From: an uncultured Turicimonas sp.
Lineage (GTDB): Bacteria > Pseudomonadota > Gammaproteobacteria > Burkholderiales > Burkholderiaceae_F
Reading direction: 5' to 3'
DNA: 57,555 nucleotides
Assembly: GCA_947854175.1 (NCBI GenBank)
Contig: CANTYJ010000036.1
Location: 1-57,555, forward strand
This document shows positions 32,742 through 39,939 of this stretch, piece by piece (the stretch's first letter is position 1; each line of letters begins with the position of its first letter). The position numbers were made by a program, and so were the translations under genes. Under the pieces are notes generated by a model. It made no database searches. It was not told where the DNA came from and saw nothing but the letters and a program-made list of their open reading frames with translations.

Positions 32742-32930
32742 TTAAAGTCTTTCTGAAATTCCGAACTGTTTTAAGATTCCATTAGCTGTATATCTGTTAT
32801 GACAATTGAAAGGAACCGGCTTAGCAACTTTTTCGTTTCCCCAAATCTCATGACTTCCTTTGCCTTGTCGAATGAAATAGTAGCCATGTTTTTTCAGAAT
32901 ACTTGTTAATTTTTTATAGTACCCTTCCAT
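32742..32930 (-). CDS. hicA: HicA-family mRNA interferase toxin
   Basis: 62 residues from ATG 32930. KLTSILKKHGYYFIRQGKGSHEIW contains the conserved Gly-Ser-His active-site segment of the HicA double-stranded-RNA-binding-like fold. The toxin cleaves mRNA when not bound by its antitoxin. It starts 2 nt after the antitoxin gene, the antitoxin-first order of many HicBA loci. Confidence 0.82.
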   Translation of the reverse strand: MEGYYKKLTSILKKHGYYFIRQGKGSHEIWGNEKVAKPVPFNCHNRYTANGILKQFGISERL

Positions 32931-32932
32931 AA

Positions 32933-33211
32933 TCAACACGCTACAGGAACAAAAAACGGGGTAACTTCATCTTCATGCTTATTTTTAAAGATGAATTCCA
33001 TGGCCTCTTCAATCTCAGATTCGACTTCTTTTACAAGTTCATCCCATGTTTTTGCTTCGGCTGCAATTCCAGCTTCAGGATTGAAATCGTCACTCAAGGC
33101 GGTAAAGTATCCAGTTTCCGAATCAAAAATAACGTTTACCACGACCCTGAGAGGAACTCCAAGTCTTGCCGCCAATTTCCATCCCGGAAATCCAACTCTG
33201 TATGAAAACAT
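32933..33211 (-). CDS. DUF1902/HicB-like antitoxin
   Basis: 92 residues from ATG 33211, with GGAG upstream; ATGs at 33232 and 33256 lack good sites. MFSYRVGFPGWKLAARLGVP then LRVVVNVIFDSETGYF and AKTWDELVKEVESEIEEAMEF follow the DUF1902 antitoxin pattern with partial HicB-type beta fold. It should neutralise HicA and autoregulate the pair. Confidence 0.75.
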   Translation of the reverse strand: MFSYRVGFPGWKLAARLGVPLRVVVNVIFDSETGYFTALSDDFNPEAGIAAEAKTWDELVKEVESEIEEAMEFIFKNKHEDEVTPFFVPVAC

Positions 33212-33308
33212 ATAACTAACTCCATCTGGCATTTCTTGAATTTTAGACCAAAACACTCTATGTCATTCTATGCCATGCCAAAAAGAGGAAGAATTTTACA
33301 AATGAAAG

Positions 33309-33325
33309 TGCTCGTCTTTCCGAGC
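33309..33325 (-). repeat. Hairpin repeat copy 2 (boxB-like)
   Basis: Exact second copy of the 17-bp hairpin at 32254-32270. It lies in the leader region upstream of the toxin-antitoxin pair, between it and the rightward gene at 33380. Confidence 0.5.
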
Positions 33326-33379
33326 CGCCATCCTCCTAAAATTAGAAGTGTCTTATTTTTCAATTAAAGGAGAAAAAAC

Positions 33380-33682
33380 ATGTCTAATTTCTCTGAACTT
33401 TATCGTTCCTTAGCACTACTCCATCCAGTCGAACTCTACATCCGTAAAGAACTAATCGTCTGTCAAATCTTCGCACTAGGCTATAACGCTCAAGGAAAAA
33501 TCGCTTGTGTTCTTCGCCAAATACAAACTTCAGATAAATCACATAGCAACGCCGAATGGCTCGTAATTGAGGTAGAAAAAGTATCCTATCCCAGACTGTT
33601 AGCACAGTCGTACGTGCCGAGGCCACTCGATAACAAAGTGCGTCCCAGACTTTATAAAGAAATTTACACATTGAATTATTAA
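33380..33682 (+). CDS. Small phage protein, unknown, opposite to operon
   Basis: 100 residues. AAAGGAG ribosome site 8 nt before the ATG supports this strand rather than the minus frame overlapping it. Mixed composition with aliphatic core (LYIRKELIVCQIFALGY). No family recognised. It lies antisense to the leftward early transcript, so it may be expressed mainly in the lysogen. Confidence 0.55.
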   Translation: MSNFSELYRSLALLHPVELYIRKELIVCQIFALGYNAQGKIACVLRQIQTSDKSHSNAEWLVIEVEKVSYPRLLAQSYVPRPLDNKVRPRLYKEIYTLNY

Positions 33683-34058
33683 TTTATCTCAAATCAATCA
33701 AAGCGCCCTCGCCGATCGTTTTTAACATAGGAAACTTTTTCGCATTGAGAAAAATGAAATTCTTGCAAACAAAAAATTGTCCATGTTTTGAAGGCGCTTT
33801 GATTTACAAACTCGCTCAGCTGAACGGTCCCTACTCACGAATGAATTAATAATTACTGTGCTATTCAGGGAGCTTTATTAATCTGTTTCTCAACAGCGAC
33901 TCTAACGTTTATCGTTTTCGGCATTCTCTCTACCGCAGAATCCCTTTCGGTCATCTTGCTTGGGTGGAATTTGTTGGCCAACCCTATCGCTCCTTATCTC
34001 GTACTGCTGAAACTTAGGAGCCGTCGTTTTCCTCGTTACGGCTCCGATGAAAACTTTT
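33683..34058. other. Leader region of the leftward operon
   Basis: About 375 bp without a normal gene. It contains an 11-bp inverted repeat ATCAAAGCGCC/GGCGCTTTGAT (33697-33707 with 33793-33803), a 31-codon ORF (33754-33849, plus), and a start-less plus frame (33845-34097) that reads like a membrane protein (about 80 codons, hydrophobic then Arg-rich). The 5' part of the leftward transcript lies here. Confidence 0.4.
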
Positions 34059-34067
34059 TAAAGAGCG
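34017..34067 (-). promoter_or_regulatory. nut-like antitermination site: boxA plus hairpin
   Basis: Minus strand CGCTCTTTA (34067-34059) matches boxA of lambdoid nut sites and rRNA leaders. It lies about 12 nt after the predicted start of the leftward promoter. A hairpin GGAGCCGT/ACGGCTCC (34045-34017) follows 13 nt later in the boxB position. The long operon with many intrinsic terminators downstream fits processive antitermination. Confidence 0.6.
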
Positions 34068-34084
34068 TTGTGCCGTTGAATCGA

Positions 34085-34149
34085 ATATTACTAAGATAGT
34101 AATTATTTGTCAAACGGATTAGTAATTTAAAAATTACTCCTATAGTAAT
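34085..34149 (-). promoter_or_regulatory. Leftward early promoter with repressor operators
   Basis: Minus strand TTGACA (34113-34108), 17 bp, TAATAT (34090-34085). Operator ATTACT-N5-AGTAAT sits within it (34087-34103), and a second copy lies at 34133-34149. The same 17-bp pattern occurs once in the cI/cro interval (35962-35978), linking both to the CI repressor, as OL and OR in lambda. Confidence 0.75.
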
Positions 34150-34177
34150 TTTCTTTTATATTGTTTTATTTAGGCAA

Positions 34178-34199
34178 CAAAAAAACCGCCCGAAGGCGG
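34178..34199 (-). terminator. intrinsic terminator of the cI operon
   Basis: Stem CCGCC/GGCGG with a TTCG tetraloop, followed by TTTTTTTG on the minus strand. It ends the lysogenic transcript before the leftward promoter. Confidence 0.88.
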
Positions 34200-34213
34200 C
34201 GAAATATTGTTTT

Positions 34214-35176
34214 TTAGTTTTCTTTTACAGGAGTTATTTCCAAAATGTAAAAAGTCTGACTAGTTTTTGTTGACTTGCTCAAAAGAGACACATCTACCTT
34301 CTCTTTATTTTCAATGTAAGCACCTATGCTAGCCGCATTCGTCTTAATATTTAGTTCTGAAAACAATCCTTTATTGGCAGTTAATATGGCTGTTAAAGTA
34401 TTAGCTGTTCCAACTTTTCTTAGCTTCACTTTATATGAATTTTCATTATTTTCAATACGCTCAATTCCAAAAACTTCATACTTACCCCCAATAGTCTCGA
34501 ATTCTGGTTGAGTTGGAGACGATCTTGAATTTAATCTCTCGATATCTTCTCTCGTATAATGTCTCTGGTTTATTTCGACATATTGAGCATTTGACGCAGA
34601 TTTAGCTATTCTGTCAGAGGATTCTGTGTAGGCAAGTTTGAACGGAAGTGAATACTCGTAAGCATCTTTCAGCATTTTATATCTTGAGTTATCCGCATTT
34701 ATTTCTTGCTCTTTCATTTTCTCTACGTGTTCTCCGAACAAATAACCCCCAAACAAGACGGTTCCGCATAGCATTCCAACGACGCAAATTTTTCCTAAGG
34801 TACCCATTTTTTCAAACCCTCTTCCTAATGATTTAATTAATGGTTTCAGGTCCGCCTTTAAGTTCGAACATCCAGCAGAAACGGTAAAGTTAATAGAAGT
34901 ATAACTTTTTTCTTCAGAAGTCAAATAATTAGAGTTGGAGCTGTCATGCAACATTTGTACGGTTGCATTCCGCAGAGATTTTTCAAATTCCCAAAGGCTC
35001 CTGGCTACAGTTCCATCTATAGAAGAGTGAAACTCATCCCCAACAATCTTAATGTCGACCTTAAAATAACTTTCTGGGATTGAATCAATATCAACTTCTA
35101 CACCATTTAAAGCGTTTTCAATTGTTCCAATTAAAAAAGCTTCTTTAGAACACGATAAAAGTAAGGTCTCACTCAT
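34214..35176 (-). CDS. Membrane protein co-oriented with cI, exclusion/conversion candidate
   Basis: 320 residues from ATG 35176 (AAGGAGATTTG upstream). A cytosolic N-terminal domain of about 125 residues contains SIDGTVARSLWEFEKSL and a YTSINFTVSAGCS segment. One membrane helix follows at about 129-149 (ICVVGMLCGTVLFGGYLFG), and then an outer domain of about 170 residues. The N-terminal style resembles accessory proteins I have seen near prophage repressors. Located directly after cI and before a terminator, it would be made in the lysogen, like rex genes. Function unproven. Confidence 0.55.
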   Translation of the reverse strand: MSETLLLSCSKEAFLIGTIENALNGVEVDIDSIPESYFKVDIKIVGDEFHSSIDGTVARSLWEFEKSLRNATVQMLHDSSNSNYLTSEEKSYTSINFTVSAGCSNLKADLKPLIKSLGRGFEKMGTLGKICVVGMLCGTVLFGGYLFGEHVEKMKEQEINADNSRYKMLKDAYEYSLPFKLAYTESSDRIAKSASNAQYVEINQRHYTREDIERLNSRSSPTQPEFETIGGKYEVFGIERIENNENSYKVKLRKVGTANTLTAILTANKGLFSELNIKTNAASIGAYIENKEKVDVSLLSKSTKTSQTFYILEITPVKEN

Positions 35177-35197
35177 CAAATCTCCTTACATTGTTCT

Positions 35198-35893
35198 CTA
35201 CTCATATTTCTTAAGATTCAGTGAGTTAACAACCCTTCCAACTACCTTAACTAATTGGTCAAAGTTGCTAGCTTTAATTTCGAAAGGGTCATAATGCCGA
35301 TTATCAGAAATGAACTTGACGGCTCCGGGAATTCTTTGAACCCGTTTTATAAACAAATCCCCTTCTATAACTACGCAGAAAATACCGTCCCTACGGATAT
35401 CGCGATCGAGAATATCAACAATTAATGCATCACCGTTTTTGAACGTGGGTTCCATTGAATCGCCTCGAGCAGTGATGATGTCATGACCAGTTTCTCTGAG
35501 GTTATTGATATTTTCTTTGTACCACTTCCGATTTACGCCAATTAATTCAAAATTCGCCTCATCAGACTCACTATTGCTGAACCCGCTATCTCCGCAACAA
35601 CCACTGACGTTCAACTTCTTCAAGTAAATAATGTCCTCTTCGTCTTTGAAAGTGTCTTGACTGTGATCAGAGTCCATCCAACCATATCCAAGGCCCAAAG
35701 ATTCCTCAATAGTTCGAGCCAATTTGTCGCCCATCTGCTTTTTGATTCCGTTAACTGTGTTTACCGATGAATTGAGAATCTGGGTCAACGTATTGTCTTT
35801 TCTTCCCAGCGCCTCATTGAGTGCTTTCATCGTTCCATGGCGTTCAACCAAATAACGGAGGTTCTCTCTTCGGATTTCTTTCACTGTACTCAT
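35198..35893 (-). CDS. CI-like repressor, S24 peptidase family
   Basis: 231 residues. N-terminal HTH region (NLRYLVERHGTMKALNEALG...TQILN), a linker with CCGDSG that could hold the autocleavage bond, then GDSMEP (catalytic Ser) and LFIKRVQ (catalytic Lys) of the LexA/CI S24 fold. It maintains lysogeny and should be cleaved on RecA activation. Its own start codon and ribosome site lie within a perfect palindrome (35891-35916). Confidence 0.93.
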   Translation of the reverse strand: MSTVKEIRRENLRYLVERHGTMKALNEALGRKDNTLTQILNSSVNTVNGIKKQMGDKLARTIEESLGLGYGWMDSDHSQDTFKDEEDIIYLKKLNVSGCCGDSGFSNSESDEANFELIGVNRKWYKENINNLRETGHDIITARGDSMEPTFKNGDALIVDILDRDIRRDGIFCVVIEGDLFIKRVQRIPGAVKFISDNRHYDPFEIKASNFDQLVKVVGRVVNSLNLKKYE

Positions 35894-35916
35894 AGTTACT
35901 CTCCTCAGTAACTATG
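35891..35916. promoter_or_regulatory. Perfect palindrome over the cI start and ribosome site
   Basis: CATAGTTACT-CTCCTC-AGTAACTATG. On the cI strand the 6-nt loop is GAGGAG, the ribosome site, and the last three bases are the ATG. It can be an operator (dyad in DNA) or a hairpin that controls cI translation. Confidence 0.7.
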
Positions 35917-35930
35917 TTACTAAAACTTGT

Positions 35931-35978
35931 TTGCTCACATTACTGTTTTAAATTTATAATGATTACTACTTTAGTATT
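35931..35978 (+). promoter_or_regulatory. Rightward early promoter and operator
   Basis: TTGCTC (35931-35936), 18 bp, TATAAT (35955-35960), with start near 35967. Operator ATTACT-N5-AGTATT (35962-35978) overlaps the start site. It drives the cro-like gene and the replication module. Confidence 0.65.
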
Positions 35979-35996
35979 TTTTTTGATATACATGGC

Positions 35997-36197
35997 ATGA
36001 CATTAGACGAGTTTTTAAAAATCTCTCCGAGGGGCACGGCAAAGCTCCTGGCTAGAACCATAAAAGTTCCTCCGTCTCATATTTCAATGTGGAGACGCAA
36101 CAGGCAAAAAGTTCCAGCAGAAAAATGCAAATTGGTTGAGCAAGCAACCTTAGGAGTTGTCACAAGAAAAGAGCTTAGGCCTGATATTTTTTGTTAA
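35997..36197 (+). CDS. YdaS/Cro-like HTH regulator
   Basis: 66 residues. RGTAKLLARTIKVPPSHISMWRR is the HTH; VPAEKCKLVEQATLGVVTRKELRPDIF is the typical YdaS-family tail. First rightward gene, divergent from cI, so it is the Cro counterpart. No ribosome site is evident before the ATG; the 5' leader is about 30 nt and T-rich. Confidence 0.82.
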   Translation: MTLDEFLKISPRGTAKLLARTIKVPPSHISMWRRNRQKVPAEKCKLVEQATLGVVTRKELRPDIFC

Positions 36198-36206
36198 CAG
36201 TTAAAG

Positions 36207-37058
36207 ATGAGTTATAAAGACGCAGACTTGGTCAGAAATTTGGTCGTTGGAAATCCAACCGCCAAATCTGTTTTGCGTTGCCTGGCTGATTTTAAAAATG
36301 GCTCCAATGGACAATGTAACCCAAGCGTCGATTCCATCGTTTCAGAAACAGAGTTTGATAGAAAAACTGTTTTTAAAGCCATAAAGTATCTGGAAGAAGC
36401 AGGCTTCATAAAAAAATCAAGAACGATAAAAAATGGTTCAAATAATTACGAACTATTTTTAACAAAAGCTGCTTATCAATTACCGGAAAAGAAGCCTCGT
36501 AGTACCAAATCTGGTAGTACCAAAAGTGGAACTTCCAATAATGGTAGTACCAAAAGTGGAACGTGCGTAGTACCAAAAGTGGGACGTGCGGTAGTACCAA
36601 AAGTGGAACACGAACCAGTAATTGAACCTATAAAGGAACCTATAAATAATTTAATAGCCGCATACCCCAAAAAAGACCTTTTTGGAGAAATAGAAGAACC
36701 CACCCCAATTAAAAATACAAAACCGGCTCCGAAAACTCACTTGTTCAATTTGGAGACTTTGCCGGGTTCTTGGAGGGAGTATTGCAAAAACGTCAGACCG
36801 GAACTAAATCCTGAATTGGTTTTCCATGAATTTAAGTTTTACTACAAGTACGGGAAAGGTGCCTCAACAAGGAGTGCCGATAAAGGATGGAACCAGAGAT
36901 GGCAGAACTGGGTGCGGAACACATACGAAAATCAATCAAATCGCACTCCACCAGCAAACCAGCAAACAAATCAGTTTGTTCACATTGACAAAAACGGAAT
37001 CAGACAAAGTGGCTTTGATGCCGACTACTACAAGGACGACATAGAAGATGATGGTTAA
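36207..37058 (+). CDS. Replication initiator (O-like), winged-helix plus iteron region
   Basis: 283 residues. The N-terminal part (CNPSVDSIVSETEFDRKTVF, then KYLEEAGFIKKSRT) is a winged-HTH of phage initiators. Residues about 95-135 are a low-complexity stretch encoded by five DNA iterons. The C-terminal part (SWREYCKNVRPELNPELVFHEF, WNQRWQNWVRN) resembles the DnaT/O-type helicase-loader contact domain. It should bind its own gene and recruit the loader encoded 10 bp inside its 3' end. Confidence 0.78.
   Translation: MSYKDADLVRNLVVGNPTAKSVLRCLADFKNGSNGQCNPSVDSIVSETEFDRKTVFKAIKYLEEAGFIKKSRTIKNGSNNYELFLTKAAYQLPEKKPRSTKSGSTKSGTSNNGSTKSGTCVVPKVGRAVVPKVEHEPVIEPIKEPINNLIAAYPKKDLFGEIEEPTPIKNTKPAPKTHLFNLETLPGSWREYCKNVRPELNPELVFHEFKFYYKYGKGASTRSADKGWNQRWQNWVRNTYENQSNRTPPANQQTNQFVHIDKNGIRQSGFDADYYKDDIEDDG
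36499..36606 (+). repeat. Iterons, probable phage replication origin
   Basis: Five copies of GTAGTACCAAAAGTGG: 36499 (three mismatches), 36514, 36544, 36567, 36591. They lie inside the initiator gene, as in lambda ori within O. Copies 2-3 and 4-5 are read in different codon frames (TKSG against VVPKV), so the DNA rather than the peptide is conserved. Confidence 0.8.
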
Positions 37059-37872
37059 GATCGGTAAAATTCTTGAAAATCAAAACATTTTTTCTCACCT
37101 GACCAAAGAATGCTCTCAGGAGGTTTGCCAGAAACATGGTAGCTACACGAGCACAAGCATCTTTTTCTGCGGTGAACTCAAAAGTAAAAGCACCTGTCCG
37201 GTCTGCAACCAAGAACGGCATGAAGCTTTTCGCAGAGAGTATGAGAAGCAAAAACGGGATGAAAAAATCCAAAAAAATCTTCAGAACTCGAGAATTCCTA
37301 AGGAATATCGGGAAAAATCTCTGCAAACGTTTTTGGCCGAGACCGAAAATGAAAAGAAAAACTTAGAGGTTTGCCAGAGGTTTGTTGACAACTGGAGCGA
37401 AAAAGTTCTTCCCAACGGCTACGGAATTCTGATGTTTGGAGGATGTGGAACTGGAAAAACTCATCTATCCACTTCCATGCTCAAGGAACTAATTCAGACC
37501 GAAAAAGCATACGGCTTCTATACAACGGTCAGAGAAGTAATCGATAAAATCCGTGAGACGTGGAACAACTTCAAAGAACCTGAAAAGAAGCAGCAGGTTC
37601 TTGATTATTTCCAGCGGACCCCGCTTGTTGTCATTGATGAAATTGGAGTACAGGCTGGCACCCAGAACGAAAGAGACATTCTTTTTTCAATTCTCGATTA
37701 TCGGGTCATGAACAGTCGTCCTACCGTTCTGATTTCCAATCTCAACAAGGCCGACCTAAAAAACCTGCTGGGAGAGAGGCTCTATGACAGGATTTGTTCA
37801 AAGTGTGTTCCGCTGATCTTTACCGGAGCCTCAAAAAGAAAACACTTGTCGAACAAAAACATCCCGTTTTGA
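37048..37872 (+). CDS. DnaC-like helicase loader ATPase
   Basis: 274 residues. A zinc-ribbon-like N-terminus (CQKHG, CPVCN) leads to the AAA+ core with Walker A GGCGTGKTHL (about residue 132), Walker B PLVVIDEIG and sensor LISNL. DnaC/IstB family loaders place the host replicative helicase at the origin. The start overlaps the initiator gene by 11 bp. Confidence 0.88.
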   Translation: MMVKIGKILENQNIFSHLTKECSQEVCQKHGSYTSTSIFFCGELKSKSTCPVCNQERHEAFRREYEKQKRDEKIQKNLQNSRIPKEYREKSLQTFLAETENEKKNLEVCQRFVDNWSEKVLPNGYGILMFGGCGTGKTHLSTSMLKELIQTEKAYGFYTTVREVIDKIRETWNNFKEPEKKQQVLDYFQRTPLVVIDEIGVQAGTQNERDILFSILDYRVMNSRPTVLISNLNKADLKNLLGERLYDRICSKCVPLIFTGASKRKHLSNKNIPF

Positions 37873-37921
37873 GCCTCGAGAACACATCAAATTTACGTCA
37901 GGTTAAGTTCGGAGATAAAAA

Positions 37922-38068
37922 ATGATAGAACACCTTACCTCAACCTTAGAAGTCCTTATAGGCGTTTTTGGAACGTTTATAACTCTTTATGTTTTTATCC
38001 TGTTGTTCCAAATGTTGGAAAACCTCATACCCAAAGAAAATGAGGGTGGTGATGACTCTCCTTATTGA
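37922..38068 (+). CDS. Small single-TM phage protein
   Basis: 48 residues with GGAGATAAAAA before the ATG. A membrane helix spans about residues 8-32 (LEVLIGVFGTFITLYVFILLF), followed by an acidic tail. Unknown function; it overlaps the next small membrane-protein gene by 17 bp. Confidence 0.55.
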   Translation: MIEHLTSTLEVLIGVFGTFITLYVFILLFQMLENLIPKENEGGDDSPY

Positions 38069-38183
38069 TTTCTTTTTGACAATTTTGTTTCTGGCGTTGT
38101 TCTGGATAGTTGTTGTCGGTGTGGGGTTTTACCTCGTTTTAGCTTCAATTCTTTTTCACTATTGGAGAAAGGAGAAAAAATGA
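38052..38183 (+). CDS. Small hydrophobic phage protein
   Basis: 43 residues from ATG 38052 (GAGGGTGGTG upstream); an upstream in-frame ATG at 37989 has no site. Almost entirely one or two hydrophobic helices ending WRKEKK. It lies between helicase loader and Cys-rich genes. Function unknown. Confidence 0.5.
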   Translation: MTLLIDFFLTILFLALFWIVVVGVGFYLVLASILFHYWRKEKK

Positions 38184-38476
38184 TGTCAGGAATCTGCTTA
38201 TTTTGCATTCATGCGCAGTCACTGCCTCAGCCGAAAAATCGCTTGTACGGAAAACCTATTAACGAAATTACCGATTTTTTAATCGGAAAACGTGCACCGG
38301 CACAGATGATTTTCTGCCATGAGCAGCAAGACAAACACTGGGAGGCCAATGCTCTCAATTTTTCATGCGGAAAATTTACAAAAGCACCGTTCGAACAAAC
38401 AAAAAAGCGCATCGATTTTTATAAAAAATCAAACAAATTTAACCCCGCATACGAACAAATTTCTTTAAACATTTAA
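38180..38476 (+). CDS. Cys-rich small phage protein A
   Basis: 98 residues from ATG 38180 (AAAGGAG upstream), 4-bp overlap with the preceding gene. CLFCIHAQSLP at the start and later C and FSCGKF suggest a treble-clef or ribbon-type zinc site. It shares the C-x-x-C-x-H-x3-LP pattern with the next gene. No named family. Confidence 0.55.
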   Translation: MMSGICLFCIHAQSLPQPKNRLYGKPINEITDFLIGKRAPAQMIFCHEQQDKHWEANALNFSCGKFTKAPFEQTKKRIDFYKKSNKFNPAYEQISLNI

Positions 38477-38494
38477 TTCTCAGGAGAATATTCA

Positions 38495-38716
38495 ATGACT
38501 CAAGACATAGCTAAGGTTTTAACCCCTTTTTACCAACAGAGAAATAACTTCTGTAAGGACTGCGTTCACTGTAAAACATTGCCGCTTCCAGCCTACGATG
38601 AAAGGCGGATTTTTTGGTGTGTAGTTTGGACTGCTGAAGCAGACTCAGACAGAAAACACATAGTGTCTCCATACGAGAAAACATGTGAATTTTTTAAAAA
38701 TAAATGGAGGCGGTAA
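38495..38716 (+). CDS. Cys-rich small phage protein B
   Basis: 73 residues. CKDCVHCKTLPLP, then FWCVVW and KTCEFF form a four- to five-Cys pattern related to the preceding protein. Probably a small zinc-binding protein; function unknown. It abuts the nuclease gene. Confidence 0.55.
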   Translation: MTQDIAKVLTPFYQQRNNFCKDCVHCKTLPLPAYDERRIFWCVVWTAEADSDRKHIVSPYEKTCEFFKNKWRR

Positions 38717-39178
38717 ATGAGAGCTCTGAGATTTAACAAAAGTGATCCTTTTGTGCAGGACTACCTCAAAGAAAAAGAAGCGGAGGATTATGCCAATGAT
38801 CTTCTTCACGGAAAGACTCATCCAAAGGAGCAGTTGTATGCAAAGGGCCGTATGAAAGAAGGGAGCATGAACAAGACGGAAAAGCTCTTTCAGGAATATC
38901 TTGAGGCTCAAAAACAAGCAGGAAAAATACTCGCATACTGGTTTGAGTCAATCAAAGTAAAAATTGCTGAGGGGACTTGTTGGTATACACCCGATTTTAT
39001 GGTGTTGCGACCTAACGGCGAAATGGAGTTGCACGAGGTCAAAGGAAGCCCTGCAATTTTCTTTGACGATGCAAAAGTCAAGGTGAAGTCCTGCGCGACA
39101 CAGTTCCCCTTTCGAATGTTTGTGGTTTTTCCTCGCTCTAAAAAAGATGGAGGCGGATGGGATTTCACGGAATACTGA
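38717..39178 (+). CDS. DUF1064 PD-(D/E)XK nuclease
   Basis: 153 residues. MNKTEKLFQEYLEAQKQAG, then TCWYTPDFMVL and MELHEVKG give the E...PD...E-x-K catalytic set of DUF1064 nucleases; KVKVKSCATQFPF matches the C-terminal part. Such proteins are thought to act as phage Holliday-junction or recombination nucleases. GGAGGCGGTAA precedes the ATG. Confidence 0.8.
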   Translation: MRALRFNKSDPFVQDYLKEKEAEDYANDLLHGKTHPKEQLYAKGRMKEGSMNKTEKLFQEYLEAQKQAGKILAYWFESIKVKIAEGTCWYTPDFMVLRPNGEMELHEVKGSPAIFFDDAKVKVKSCATQFPFRMFVVFPRSKKDGGGWDFTEY

Positions 39179-39294
39179 ATGTTTTGACTAACAGTTCCCA
39201 TCTTTTCGCTGGGGCTGTAAAGGGCTAAAACTAACTTTTAAGAAATTGAAATTTTTAATAAAACAGAAAAAACTCCAAGGAACCCGAGAGAGAT

Positions 39295-39939
39295 ATGCTG
39301 AAAAAATTACACCTCGATTACAAGAGAGAGCAAGCCGAACTTGTGAGAACAATCGGCCAAAGGCTGCGTGAAGCCCGGGAACTCTGCAATCTCTCTCAGC
39401 AGACAGCTGCCTTGAAATTAGGCTACAAAAATTCATCAAAACTAGCAAAAATCGAGAATGCAACGGACACAAACTCTGTCCCCCTATGGCTCGTAAACCG
39501 GGCCTCCAAACTGTACGGAGTTTCTGTGGATTTTCTATTTGGGCTCAACGAAGATTGGGAAAAATCAGCCAGGCTGACAATCGAGAGACAAACAGGGCTT
39601 TGGCTCAATGAGCAGTGGGAGAGAATGAGAAGACGGGATTTGTTTTTGCTCCAAAATCTCTCGGCCAAAATCGACCTTCTGGACTCCACTATCTTCGAGT
39701 ATTCCACTCTGGCAAAAAGCCTGAATGAAGCTCTGGAAATATTTCGAAAAATTAACCCTGTTTTTGATGAAATGAGAGGAGGCAGCAGACTGCTCACAAC
39801 CACAATCAAAATGCTTGAATTAGCAAATAATGCTGAATCAAAAATGAAAAAATTCAAAAGGGAGTGCTTCAATGTGTCACAAAACACGAGCTTCCAGCTA
39901 GAGCTTTTCCACGAAAAAAACGAGGCAAAATGTGGCTAG
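39295..39939 (+). CDS. XRE-family HTH protein
   Basis: 214 residues. The HTH is LREARELCNLSQQTAALKLGYKNSSKLAKIEN (two helices around SQQTAALKLGY). The remaining 140 residues are helical with no named domain. Located just before terminase, it may control late genes (inference). The stop overlaps the GTG of the next gene. Confidence 0.75.
   Translation: MLKKLHLDYKREQAELVRTIGQRLREARELCNLSQQTAALKLGYKNSSKLAKIENATDTNSVPLWLVNRASKLYGVSVDFLFGLNEDWEKSARLTIERQTGLWLNEQWERMRRRDLFLLQNLSAKIDLLDSTIFEYSTLAKSLNEALEIFRKINPVFDEMRGGSRLLTTTIKMLELANNAESKMKKFKRECFNVSQNTSFQLELFHEKNEAKCG

Noticed and set aside
33384-33671. Minus-strand frame opposite the 33380 gene
   Set aside because: The plus frame has a strong AAAGGAG site and better composition; the minus frame has none.
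36499-36606. CRISPR-like array
   Set aside because: Repeat spacing is 15-30 bp with no spacer-size regularity, it lies inside a replication gene, and no cas genes are present; iterons explain it better.
39423-39887. 154-codon minus frame within the XRE gene
   Set aside because: Antisense to a gene with a clear HTH; Ser/Leu-rich shadow composition and no ribosome site.
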